Assembly (NCBI RefSeq): GCF_018143015.1
Contig: NC_054748.1
Span: 15,999,356 to 16,063,355 of the forward strand
DNA length: 64,000 nt
Direction: 5' to 3'
Source: Lytechinus variegatus
Taxonomy: Eukaryota > Echinodermata > Echinoidea > Temnopleuroida > Toxopneustidae
Below the pieces are notes generated by a model. It did not search any database. It had not been told where the DNA came from and saw only the letters and a list, made by a program, of their open reading frames with translations. Shown piece by piece: positions 1 to 11,307 of this stretch. The stretch's first letter is position 1; the number at the start of each line of letters is the position of its first letter. A program made the position numbers and the translations under genes.

Positions 1-99
1 CTTTTGGAATGATCATTGTAAGTTCACCTGTTAAAATATGGAAGCTTAAATGCGCCACTCAAATGTTCAGATAACCATCTTGTTCATGTCTACATCCAA

Positions 100-355
100 C
101 ATCCAGTGGGAGCAGGGGAGGATTTCCAAAAGGGGGGGGGGGCAATTTTTCGGAGGAAAATTTTGACAAGCCCCCCCCCCCCAAGATATTTCGTACCCTT
201 AAAATATTGACAAGCAAAAAAATAAAAAATAAGAAAGGTTATCAATTTCAAGAGGGGCACACCTCGGTTTCGATGACAATTTTACATTACAAATTTTAAT
301 TTTTCTTCTCAAGGGGGGGGGGGGGCACGTGCCCCCTGTGTCTACATCCTGTGGG
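100..355. repeat. fold-back repeat bounded by G and C runs
   Basis: The segment opens with a short GGAGGATTTCCAAAAG motif followed by a G run. It then has a C run at about 171-182 and another G run near 313-325, and closes with a C-rich tract and TGTCTACATCC. A similar arrangement occurs at 18585-18866, so this is a dispersed non-autonomous element. No coding potential is seen. The interval 356-645 holds no recognisable feature. Confidence 0.45.
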
Positions 356-645
356 AGTGACGATCAGATGACAAGATTTCGTACGATCATCTCTTCTACC
401 GGATCTAGGCGTGACGAGATCCGAGATCTTGTAATCTCATCCCCCCCATGAGGTGTAGACATGACGAGATAATTATCTCAACATCTCGATGGCACTTTTA
501 AGTTTCCATAGTTGTTTTGAAACAGGGAAGTCAGTTTATATGAAAATGGTTGTTTTGAGTAAAATGATCAACAAGATCTACGTTATATAAAATACGAAAA
601 AAATACACGGGCTGAATAGCTATGTCTACTCTAATGGGAGTTTGA

Positions 646-1247
646 TTAAAGGACAAGTCCACCCCAACAAAAACTTGATTTGAATAAAAAGAGAAAAATT
701 CAACTAGCATTACACTGAAAATTTCATCAAAATCGGATGTAAAATAAGAAAGTTATGGCATTTTAAAGTTTCGCTTCATTTCACAAAACAGTTATATGCA
801 CATCTCGGTCGGTATGCAAATGAGGGAAGTGATGACATCACTCACTCACTATTTCTTTTGTATTTTATTATATGAAATATTTTGATTTTCTTGTCTTTGT
901 CATGTAAAATGAAGTTTCATTCCTCCCTGAACATGTGCCATTCCATTAATTTAACATTTTGTGCTTTAGGCAAGGAGGTCCTAATCGTCAAATTTGTAAA
1001 AAATGAAATATTGTATAATTCAAACAATAAAAACAAAAGAAATAGTGAGTGAGTGACATCATCGACTCTCTCATTTGGATGTAACTGGCTCGTTCATATA
1101 ACTATTTTGTTAAAAATAAGCGAAACTTTGAAATGTCACAACTTTCTTATTTTACATCCGATTTTGATGAAATTTTCAGCATTTTGCTTTTCTGATTTTT
1201 CTCTATTGATTCAAATCAACGTTTTTCTGAGATGGACTTGACTTTAA
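646..1247. mobile_element. TTAA-flanked MITE, family A, copy 1
   Basis: A palindromic element of about 594 bp with long terminal inverted repeats. The left end reads AAAGGACAAGTCCACCCC and the right end is close to its reverse complement (GATGGACTTGACTTT). It sits between TTAA at 646-649 and TTAA at 1244-1247, which suggests piggyBac-like target choice. Three more copies occur at about 11308-12508 (itself interrupted), 36031-36567 and 42942-43533. Short reading frames in it are not genes. Confidence 0.8.
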
Positions 1248-1659
1248 ATAATTATATACTACTGTTTTCATTGGAATCAGTTTTTGAGAATTATTCATGA
1301 ATAATTAATTTTAATACATATCTATTTCATCGGTTCAGTCCTTGAGGTATACGTGTTATTTCTATATCAATGCGAAATTGTCAGGTTATAGGTAACGTTA
1401 TTCATTTGACTTTATTTCGCTACCCCCCCCCCCCTTCTGTAGCGTTATCTATCTCTATCTGCCTATCTAACTCAGGCTGCGTACGTGGCTTCTATCTAAT
1501 TTTGAGCCAGTTTTCCACTCTTAACAATCAGTATACATCATTATATTTGGTAACAGTATAGCGATTACGATTCTCACGTGTTGGCGACGAACACGGATTT
1601 AGAAGCGCCGATAGCCCCCATACCTGACACCATACTAGCTAGGTAAGATCTAGTAAAAT

Positions 1660-1868
1660 AATAACATTATTAACAATAATAATGATAACGATAATAATAA
1701 CTGATAATAATATTAATGATAATTACAATGGTGATATTAATAAAAATTTTCATAATGATTATTATAATAATCAGAATGATGATGACTATATGATGATGAC
1801 TATATGATGATGATGATGATAATAATAATGATAATTATAATAATAATAGTAGTAGTAGTAGTAGTTGC

Positions 1869-1921
<53 letters not shown>

Positions 1922-1948
1922 AAGTAGTAGTAATAGTAATGATAATAA

Positions 1949-2038
<90 letters not shown>

Positions 2039-2122
2039 AAGTAGTAGTAATAGTAATGATAATAATAGTAGTAGTAGTAGTAGTAGTAGTAGAAGTAGTA
2101 GTAGTAGTAATGATAATAATAA

Positions 2123-2163
<41 letters not shown>

Positions 2164-2195
2164 GTAGTAGTAGTAATAGTAATGGTCAGCCCCAT
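1660..2195. repeat. (TAG)n/(GAT)n microsatellite block
   Basis: ATA/GAT-rich triplets pass into a long, nearly pure TAG/GTA repeat with interspersed AAT and GAA triplets. Both strands stay open and give poly-Val or poly-Thr/Ile translations, which are artefacts. The segment 1248-1660 before it is AT-rich with a short C run near 1423-1433 and no recognisable gene. Confidence 0.9.
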
Positions 2196-2511
2196 ACAGC
2201 TGCAAAAAAATATATATTAACCGTTTTATTTTTTTTCAATTTATGTACTTATTAAAAGTCAATACATAACATATAATACACAATATATAAACAAATCTCC
2301 AATGTTTAGGAATAAAACAAATAAAAATGGTAACATATATATACACGTGATTGAAATTATTTGAAGAAAGGAAAAAAATGATTATAACAATAGTAATATT
2401 ATCTGTTTTAAGCAAAACACTAACCATCATCATCGCTATCTTGATTTTCATCGTTTCATCAAATATTTTGATAGAGATGGTAAAGCTCAAATTGAATATT
2501 TGACAATGGTC

Positions 2512-2783
2512 CTGGGCCCGAGCTGTCTTACATAGTGTTACGATTGATCCAATCAATCGTAACTCTATGGACATCCATCAGTGTCCTATTTTTTTCCCAC
2601 AGGAAATGTGCAAAATGTCCTTTGTAAACAAAGGAGAACACACCAAACAGTCAAGAAATCAATAAATCTATGGATACACATTCTTATCTAAAATAAAGCA
2701 AACATTTTCTATGTTTATTTTGCTGGCTTCCCATAGTTGCGATTGATCGGATCGATCGCAAGTCTTTGTAAGTTTGGCCCCAG
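2512..2783. mobile_element. GGGCCC-ended MITE, family B, copy 1
   Basis: An inverted-repeat element of about 270 bp. The left end is CTGGGCCC followed by a GATTGATCCAATCAATCGT core, and the right end is the mirror (GCGATTGATCGGATCGATCG then GGCCCCAG). The middle is AT-rich. Other copies lie at 30722-30997, 42704-43552 (interrupted by a family A element) and 43545-43797. This copy lies just upstream of the first coding exon of the EF-hand gene that is visible here. Confidence 0.7.
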
Positions 2784-2984
2784 TTTACTTATTTTATAAT
2801 AGGCCCATATATTTTTTTTACAATATCGTTTTGAACTTGTAAAATTTCTTGAATTTTTACTTTAGGTTAAACATTTTCGTCATATGAGTTGCCTTTTTTA
2901 CGATCTTTTGTTTATTCATCTATTATTTTTCTTCGTTCTTTCCACTTTCCCGATTTTTTTTGGCTAAAATTCTGATTTCCCAGA

Positions 2985-5900
2985 GCGCATGAAAAGATGA
3001 AGAAGAAACGAGACAGGGACATGGAGCAACACGCCAAGGTCACAGAAGCAATGACACACTTCTTAAGCGTTCTCAATGTGAACAATCTGGATGGCAACGC
3101 AACCATAAGTCGCGAAGAGTTTAGCAGAGTCTTCAAAGACGTATGTTTGGCGCGCTTAAAAAGATTTGATTTATATACTGTAGGTGTATTTTATAATATG
3201 GATGTGAGGGGCTTTCACACTTAGACGCTGAACGCATTGAAAAACATATAAAATCTGTTGTCAATTGCCCTTCATGACAATATTAGGGCTAGGAGCAACC
3301 AAGTACACTGTAAAAACTGTGGTGTTAAAACTGACACCAATTGGTGTTTAGAGGACCACACCCTAATGTGTTGAAATAACACCCTATAGAGATTGAACAG
3401 AACACCAAAGAGTGTAAATGTAACAACCATAGGTGTTGTAATTACATCTACAGGTGTAAAACTAACACCACCAATTTAACACCGGTGTAAAATAACTGGT
3501 GTGGTCCTCTATGTACAACTGTTAACACCACCGTTTTTGCAGTGTAGCCTTTGTTGAAAATTGGTGAATCAAGACAACAGTTTCGTCCTGAAGCACATTT
3601 CGAATTTTATCGTCGGTTCCGAAACTTGATTAGGACAAAACTGCTGTCACAGTTAATCAATTATCGACAAAAACCTCCCGGCTGTTTATTGTCATTTAAT
3701 GGGCATATTCCATTAATTTTACTGCATTCTTGAATTCACTCTGCGTCGCGCTTGCTAAATCTCCCAAATTGACTTCATCACATCGCCATGCACCTTATTC
3801 TCGTTCAAATTTGAACTAGACAAATCAGCACTCCGAAGTGCAGTCACTATACACGCTCTTTAAGAGCTGAATTAGCACTTCATTTTTTAGAGTGTAGGCT
3901 CGACGGAGTTCTCGAAGGTTGGCTATTCTGGCCCATGGGTTACGTATAACCTTTGTGAAATGCTCGGTGGGCCTAAATTAGCCCAAAGATTTGGGGTTTA
4001 TTTTGATCATGGGCCAATTTTAACCCGTGCTAATAGTTAGCCAACCTTCAAAAATTCGGGTCTTAGAGGTGAGTACAATGACTTGCGGCTGAGGCATCAC
4101 TGACGATTCCTTCTATGTGTATTCCTATATCCTCTGAGTGAGGGCGCTTCAAAGTTATAAAGTCACATGCATTAAGGTCAGTTAAATATTGATCGATAGT
4201 CAATTCTATTATACGAAAGTCAAGAGCAAGAAGAGGGAACTAAAATTATTCTCGAGAGAAAATGTGATTCGAAATTGCAGTGTAACATCATAGTTACATA
4301 ATATATCCTGAAATTTCACGCTAACCCTCCTCATGAATGGTAGAAAATAATTTCCTTACCAGTACAAAGTGGTCGAAATCTTCTCCAAAACGCATCCTTT
4401 AAAATCGCAATAAAGTGCATAAACGATTCTTGAAGTGTTAATTTCTAGAATTTAATTGTCTATAAAATTTTCCAGAATTAGTTTATGATTTTGTTTATAA
4501 CAGATACATGTGTGCATATTCCCATTACACTGTAAAAACTGTGGTGTTAAAACTGACACAAATTGGTGTTAATAGAGGACCACACCCTGAGGTGTTAAAA
4601 TAACACCCTAGAGATTGAACATAACACCAAAGAGTGTAAATTTAACAATAGGTGTTGTAATAACACCTATAGGTGTAAAACTAACACCACTAATTTAACA
4701 CCGGTGTACAATAACTGGTGTGGTCCTCTATGTACACCGGTTAACACCACAGTTTTTGCTGTGTACGATCCTACTTTCACTCTCTTTGTCTCTCCCCCTC
4801 TGTCTCTTCCTGTATCTGTCTTTCTCTTTCTCGCTCTCCCTCTCTTTAGACTAATGAGTTCACTGATGAAGACATTGAAACCCTCTTCGGCAAGGGTTTA
4901 ACATCTGATAAAATCTTCGAGTCTCTTGATGTTAACAAAGATGAGCAGGTAGGAAATTATTCATTTTAGCGATAATTATTGCTTTTAACACTATTTATTT
5001 ATTTTCTTATTTTTTTATTTATTTACTTATTTATTTATTTGTTTTTCTTATTTATTTATTTATTAATTTATTAATCTATTCATTTTTTTTTTTTGGGGGG
5101 GGTACTTTACAAAGAGTGTGAATTATGTTCACATAGTTAAAAATCCATGCACTACACAATGATAATATGACGTCCACACTGTGTCTGTGTGTGCCCACAC
5201 TGTGAACATACTGTGGGACACAGTATATCACAGTGTGTAACACAGTGGTGAAGTCGTCGCACTGCTATATTTGAGCATTTTTGCAGTGTGAACGAATTCT
5301 CACATCGGTCGAAATGCTCAAATTGAACAATGTATAACTTTCACACTGTGGACATCTCAGCAATGCGAGTATCCATAGTGTGTTCACAAAGTGGAATGAA
5401 CTGTATTGTAATATGAGCTTTAACAATTTTAAAGTGCTTGATTTTCAAATTGTGAAGATGATTCATAATTAATATGTATCACACTCAGGAAACAGTATAC
5501 CACACTGTGTAATACGTACTGCGTGTGGTTGTCACATTGATATATTAATTAGTTCATTTTGCAGTGTTATTCGTATTCTCACATAGTTGAAATTCTCAAA
5601 TTGAACAATGTTATGATAGCATTCACACTGTGAACAATTTAATAGTGCCAGAGTTCATAGTTTGTGTATGGTGAACTATGTTTAAATGAGTTTCGCAATG
5701 TTTAAAGGTGTGCATTTCACAGTGTGCAGTCGTTGAATTGATCATTTTAAATTTTCACATAGTTAAAGTGCTAAATTGAACATTGTTAAGATAATGTTTA
5801 CACTGTGGACAATTCTACATTGTGAGGGTCTATTGTATTTTCACATCGTAGACTACATGAGTGAAACAATATTAAATTGCTTGGTCTTCACTGCGTGGAG

Positions 5901-8900
5901 ATGATTCAAAATTAATATACTCCACACCCTCTGGACATACTGTGGGACATATTATCCCACACTATGTTTGAGGTCGCCATTGATATACTTGATTATTTCA
6001 ACAGACTGTGGATCATGTTCTCACATCAGTTAAAATACTCAAGTTGAATAATGTATAACTTTCACACTGTGGACACCTCTAGAATGTCAGCAATAATAGT
6101 GTGTTCACAGAGTAAACTACACTGTATAATAATATGAGTTTCACAAATGTTAACATGCTTGATTTTCATATTGTGAATGTACCACACTGGGTACACAGTA
6201 TACCACAGTGTCAAAGTCGTCACATGGATATATTAAAACATTTTTACAGTGTTAATCATATTCCCACATAGTTGAAATTCTCAAATTGAACAATGTTGTG
6301 ATAACGTTCACACTGTGGACACTATATGGTGAACCAATAAGTATGTTAATATGAGTTTCGGAATATTGAAATACTTGCTTTTCTGTTTTTTTTTATTTCC
6401 CGGGGTTAAGCTAAGTGGGCTAGCACGGTGTGTTCACATAGTGGACTATATGTGTTATGTAAATATGTGATATACACTGGATAGTCCTTCAGTGTGAGTG
6501 TTCACATAGTGGACTAAGACCTGATTTTAGACTATCTGAACACACCCTGAACAATAATCACTGTAGATGTGTCTATAGTGTGAATCACGTCTTTACATTG
6601 TTGACTATGCGAACGCACTGTGAAGTGGACATTCACACTATAGAGGTATCCATAGTGTGTATCACATCTTTATATAATCTGCTATGTGATCACCATATGA
6701 ATTCATTGTCACTACTGGAAATTACACTGTGTCCTAAAATGCGTGCCACAGTGTTGAACACAATTTGGAACCACCTTCACACTGTTAAATTTGAGCAGTT
6801 CAACAGCGTGAATCACAATTCATGTGACCACGCTGTGAACAGTCACACTGTCCAGGTGTCCACCAGCAGTGTAAAACTGTATATATTCACGCCATTGAAT
6901 TTGAGTATTTTAACCAGTGTGAATGTTTTCACATATTCCACTTTGTGAAAACACTGTGATCACACTGAGTGATGCTGCGGGGTTTTTTTTCAGCAAGGTT
7001 ATGACACTTCCGTCAGCGTATAGCCATCTTTTCATTTTATCTTTTGTAGATTGACTTCCATGAGCTGATGGTATTAGCTGAGAGGGAAGGAGTTGGTCTT
7101 CAAACACAACATATTGGATCCGGCAGGCAAGACATCTTCAAACCGGCCGACTTTATCACTGGTATCTTCACCATGTTACTCCTGAATGTCAAACGCGCTT
7201 TCCTAGAGGTGATTATTTGTTTTATTTGGAATATCCATAGAAACAGTGATTACTGTTAATGGCATTATCTCATTGTCAGCATTATCATCTTTATCATCAT
7301 CGTCATCATCGTCATCATCACCATCATCATCTTCATCATTATCATCATCGTTATAATTATCGTCATCATCGTTATCATCATCGTCATTATCATCAACATC
7401 ATCATGATCATCATTATCATCATCGTTATTATCGTTATCATCATTGTCATCATCATCATCATTATCACAATCATCATCATCATCATCGTCATTATCATCA
7501 TCATCGTCACCATCATCATCACATTACCAACATCATAGTTAGTCATCATCAATTGGAGGTTGAAAGAAAATTCCATCAAAGAATAACTCACCCATAACTT
7601 TTTCATAGTCGGCATGAGCAAGCGATTGGCAAATACACCATGAAAATAATGTAAATTTTTATATTTCCAATTTGAATGGCGTTTGATGGTATTGTTCTGC
7701 TTTGATTTGGCAATACCGTAAAAACTTTTTTTATACAGAGTCAAAATCGACTCGGAATTGGATTCAACTCAATTCCGAGTCAAAGTGACTCATCTTCCAA
7801 ATTGACTCGACTCGGATTGTGGTGCCATTGATAGGTACAGATCACTAAATTCCGAGTCAAAATTACCAGGAAAGTGAGTCATCATGATTTGACTCGGAAG
7901 AGAGTCAGTTCAAGTCATATTAGACACCGCAGAAATAAAGAATTCAGACCTGCAAAGAGATTGGGGTCAGTCTTCCATAATTATAGTCAAAGTCAGATTA
8001 GTCGACAGTGATTGCCATCACTTTTGTCAACCTGCTCGAATAAATATTGGTGAATATTTTTTCAAAATATTCGAGTCGAAAGCGAGGGCATATTTTGAGC
8101 GAGCTCGCCTTACATGAGAGAAAATATCTTGAAATTCAATCAATTAATCAATCAATCAATCACTCACTCACCCACTCAATTACTCAATCAATCAATCACT
8201 CACTCAATCAATCAATCAATCAACCAACCAACCAACCAACCAACCAACTAACCAACCAACCAACAAACCGGCAACAAACCAATCAATCAACCAATTAAAC
8301 TTGTTTTTTTTTCTCTATATATAGGGTTGTGATATTGAACGAACAGTCCTGATCAACACAGTCTACTTTAAATCGTTCCACTTCAATCCAGAACAAGAGG
8401 ATGTGGATTTTCTGGTAGAGGTAAGCAACTCATTTAATTCACTTAAATTCAAGACCAGTTCAGTCCATTTCTTTTTTTTATAATTATATGTTTTATTAGG
8501 AAATCAATATCAAATCACAAAATTTACAAACAATTTGTCTGATTAGCAAAAAATAAAAAAGTTACATCAAAAAAGAATAAACAAGAAGCAGAAATATATA
8601 CAAAATCGAAGTAATAGGCCAATTTCTTTTAGGAAGAATACATAACAATAAAGAACAATGAAAGCATAGTGAATGTATAACCGTACATGTACAACAATAG
8701 CAGGTGAAATATTATGACTGGAATTTCAACTATCGAAAGTTGCGTAATAAGTCTTTGACAAGGGAGATAAAGCATTAGAATGCACAAAGTAACTAAAAAT
8801 ATATGGGAAATAAATAATAAAAAACCTTAGAAATGCATCGAATATGCAGGAAGTTTGGCAATTTATTTCTCTTTTTGGCTGACAAGTTCAGTCCATTTCT

Positions 8901-9730
8901 ATTCAGCTCATTTCAGTTCTCGACACTTCGATCGTCAGATGATAATCAACCCTAGATACTTACTATACTTCACACTATACTCTGAGCCAAACGCTTTGGA
9001 ATAAAAGCACGCAATGATAAGAAAATACCGAAAAGTATTCCTAAAATCATCATTGCCGTCACTTTTAAGAATCATCTGCGGATTGAAGTCCCCTTTATTT
9101 TGCATGATTTTTTTTTTCTTCATGGTTTTATAATCATGATAATGTTATCTATTGAATGCAATCTTTCCATGTACAGCGCTATGGTACAGTTACCAGTTGC
9201 TTAATTAGCCATGATAGGCCGGGCTAAAGCAGTGTGTATTAACACAAACAGCAAATACAACGCTGTAAAAACTGTGGTGTTAAAACTGACACCAGTTGGT
9301 GTTAATAGAGGACCACACCCTGAGGTGTTAAAGTTACACCCTAGAGATTGAACACAACACCAAAGAGTGTACATGTAACATCCAAAGGTGTTTTAATAAC
9401 ACCTATATGTGTTAAACTGACACTGTTAATCTAACACCGGTGTAAAATAGCTGGTGTGGTCCTCTATGTACACCGGTTAACACCACAGTTTTTGCTGTGA
9501 AATAATATACAAAAGGGGTTACCATGATCAAGCACGTAATGTAACTCATGATGAAAAGGTTAATTGTTCAAGAAATTTGGACTTGAAAAGGATCTTTGAA
9601 TAAAAATAGATTTTGAATGGTAATTTATCTTTTTCCTCTGTACTTACAGCAAGGGAGACGTGGATTTCTGCAGTTTCTCAAGTACCAAGCTAACAAAATG
9701 TCATCGGATAATCAAACGTGTTCATCGTAG
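2985..9730 (+). CDS. EF-hand calcium-binding protein, 3' part of gene (five exons)
   Basis: Coding exons are 2985-3140 (acceptor AG ends at 2983, so base 2984 belongs to the preceding codon), 4850-4948, 7050-7208, 8325-8420 and 9650-9730. All four internal introns are phase 0 with GT-AG ends, and TAG is at 9728-9730. The visible product is about 196 residues. A lysine/arginine-rich start leads to EF-hand 1, a canonical 12-residue loop beginning NLDG and ending EE near residues 34-45. EF-hand 2 has the loop DVNKDEQIDFHE near residues 79-90, and the intron at 4949 splits it between loop positions 7 and 8. The C-terminal 105 residues carry no motif I can name; a hydrophobic stretch near ITGIFTMLLL probably forms a helix. 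Family knowledge predicts calcium binding; the exact role is unknown. The true N-terminus probably lies in an exon before 2984, perhaps before the window. The ATG at 2997 is in frame but follows coding-like sequence. Confidence 0.8.
3306..3545. mobile_element. CACTG-ended MITE, family C, copy 1
   Basis: A 240-bp element with terminal inverted repeats (left CACTGTAAAAACTGTGGTG, right the near mirror ending GCAGTG), flanked by TA on both sides (3304-3305, 3546-3547). The interior is a chain of GGTGTT/AACACC words that also pair with one another. It lies in the first visible intron of the EF-hand gene. The TA duplication and CACTG ends fit a Tc1/mariner-type MITE. Confidence 0.8.
3548..4527. other. 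intron sequence with no recognised feature
   Basis: Moderate-complexity intron DNA of the EF-hand gene. A weak inverted pair (GTTGGCTA near 3919 and TAGCCAACC near 4037) hints at a decayed fold-back element. No exon could be joined in frame here. Confidence 0.4.
4528..4763. mobile_element. CACTG-ended MITE, family C, copy 2
   Basis: It has the same terminal repeats and AACACC/GGTGTT interior as copy 1, with TA at 4526-4527 and 4764-4765. It lies in the same intron, about 85 bp upstream of the exon that starts at 4850. A CT-rich stretch between them supplies the polypyrimidine tract of that acceptor. Confidence 0.8.
5105..6970. repeat. degenerate CACACTGTG palindrome field
   Basis: About 1.9 kb in the intron before the 7050 exon is filled with short words of the type TTCACACTGTGGACA, CACAGTGTG and TCACATAGTTGAAAT, recurring every 50-90 bp on both strands. 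Because the core word is palindromic, the region could fold in many ways. It looks like a tandemly amplified or expanded MITE interior. Reading frames in it are short and unlike proteins. Confidence 0.6.
7283..7545. repeat. (CAT)n microsatellite
   Basis: Nearly pure CAT/ATC triplets with occasional CGT and TAT variants. The poly-His and poly-Met frames across it are artefacts. It is in the intron after the 7050-7208 exon. Confidence 0.9.
7738..7930. repeat. degenerate GACTCGG/CCGAGTC inverted repeats
   Basis: GACTCGG and its complement CCGAGTC, plus GAGTCAA words, recur about ten times in under 200 bp in both orientations, giving local hairpin potential. It is probably the interior of a decayed fold-back element. 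The flanks (7546-7737 and 7931-8134) have no recognised feature. Confidence 0.45.
8135..8297. repeat. (AATC)n/(AACC)n tetranucleotide repeat
   Basis: AATC units change to AACC units toward the 3' side. The repeat ends 27 bp before the acceptor of the exon at 8325, so it may sit over the branch-point region of that intron. Confidence 0.85.
8457..8900 (-). mobile_element. retroposed insertion with 16-bp target duplication
   Basis: The 16-bp direct repeat AGTTCAGTCCATTTCT occurs at 8457-8472 and 8885-8900 and brackets about 412 bp. The insert starts on the + strand with a T run, i.e. an A-rich 3' tail on the - strand. This is the signature of target-primed reverse transcription in the - orientation. 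The body is AT-rich with no reading frame I recognise, so its source (LINE 3' end or other transcript) is unknown. Confidence 0.7.
9261..9500. mobile_element. CACTG-ended MITE, family C, copy 3
   Basis: A third copy of the 235-240-bp element, with GCTGTAAAAACTGTGGTG at the left and the mirror CCACAGTTTTTGCTG at the right. It lies in the last intron of the EF-hand gene. All three copies in the window are in introns of this one gene. Confidence 0.75.
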
Positions 9731-11187
9731 AGGGCGACATATATCATTCACATCTGAGTTTCATGTGTTTTTTTAAATAATGGTTTCAATATTCCACGGT
9801 GTAAACAAATCATTCGGAATATCGAAAATGCTAGCTGGCGAGGGAGCAGCTAAATGGATATTTTGTTCTGTATAGGCGTATATTTTCACATTATTATTGT
9901 TATATATCGCGTGTATATCCTACATTAATTGTTTATTTTCATGATGCTCTTAAAGTTAAATTTTGTATAATGTTTTTTTGTCGGATACAAGAGAGAGAGG
10001 GGGAGAGAGAGAGAGAGCAGTGGGAAGAGAGACAAAAAAAATACGAACTTGAAACTGAAATATCATATATTACATTGTATAAGCTGTTCCGCATTTCATT
10101 AACTTTTTGTGTGACAAGTTGTCAAATATGACAACTTTCCTTTATTCTTATTGGCTGAGAGGCATTGTTACTGTGGCAACTGCATGTCGGATAATACGTC
10201 CGACAAGTCCTTTTCATGAAAATGCTACCAAGAAAAGCCAACTGAAACTATATTGACGTTTTTTTTATTGATGGTATTAACATAGGGGCGTAGACACTTT
10301 GGCGATGGTGTTTTCAATGTAAAAAAAGTATATAAAAAGATTTCATGATATATATGATTTAAACTTATAGTTATATTCATTGCCATCGTCATTACTTTTA
10401 TTGTACAATCATGAAATCAATTCAGAAAAGCAAGCGTGTTATTCGCTCCCTCGCTTCACTTCTTCCCTAATGTTATTCTATGATATTGAAAAAAGGCAGG
10501 CTAGAAGGTATCTGCATTTCGAATAAATCAAGGAAAACTAAATATTCTTTTTAGTATGTGAGGGTGTGTGTATATGTGTGTGTGCGTGTTTGTGTCCAAT
10601 GGTGATTTCAGTTAGTTTTTCATTCGTCTCGGGCACTGATGGTTGGAATTCTGGGACATGAATTACACAACAGTAGTATTGTCCATTCTAATAGTTTTAC
10701 AGGCGTATACCCCTACCATTGCCTACCAAGTACGTGTTCGTAAACTGTTCGTAAGTTAAAAATGACTTATAAGAACAACTGGAGAACCCTTCTTGTGTGC
10801 TATATAATCACGAATGAATATTGAATGGTAACCACAAGTCGTTCTTATCTTACGAACAGCTTTATGAAACGGCCCCAGCTTTCTGGGTTTTTATGCCTTC
10901 TTCCATATACATAATTGACATACTGTATTTTATATTCATTGTTTTTGTACTATATTCATGATATTATTGATTTGTATATTCTACATGAAAATGGATGAGA
11001 TGTCAAACAGAAAAACATTCCATGTTTGACTCAATTTAGCCAAGACCTGAATTGTACTTTGTTATATTCCTACATTGACATATCGCAAATTATATCGCGT
11101 TTCTGGTCTTGTAGCAAGTTTGAAGAACATTGCAACTTTTTGTGCGGTGACCGAAAATAAACTCTTGATGTAAACAAATAAAAAGAA
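9731..11187 (+). other. 3' UTR of the EF-hand gene with candidate poly(A) signals
   Basis: AT-rich non-coding sequence follows the TAG. Two AATAAA hexamers, at about 11156-11161 and 11177-11182, are the best distal polyadenylation signals. An earlier one near 10518 is possible. It contains a GA run (about 9990-10017), a GT run (about 10558-10590) and a fold-back repeat. The transcript end cannot be fixed without RNA data. Confidence 0.4.
10715..10877. repeat. fold-back repeat, GTTCGTAA family
   Basis: Inverted words GTTCGTAAACTGTTCGTAA on the left and TCTTACGAACAGC on the right surround GAATGAATATTGAATGGTA. The right side ends in TTTATGAAACGGCCCC. A second, interrupted member occupies 34500-35080. 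Confidence 0.6.
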
Positions 11188-11307
11188 ATTGAGCATGTTT
11201 TGTTATAATTATGGAGGCAATGTCGAGATATGAATAGGCTGTTCAGTACGTAGGTGTATGCTTAGTTACCATTATTTTCATGATTAGTTTGCGCCTACCC
11301 ACACACT

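Noticed and set aside
1..23. possible end of an upstream EF-hand exon (ATCATTGTAAGT donor at 18)
   Set aside because: A good donor word and one workable phase exist, but only 17 bases are visible and they cannot be tied to a protein.
1804..2220. long open frames of poly-Val/Ile and poly-Thr
   Set aside because: They come from a TAG/GTA triplet repeat, which stays open on both strands.
7259..7744. poly-His and poly-Met frames
   Set aside because: CAT microsatellite inside an intron.
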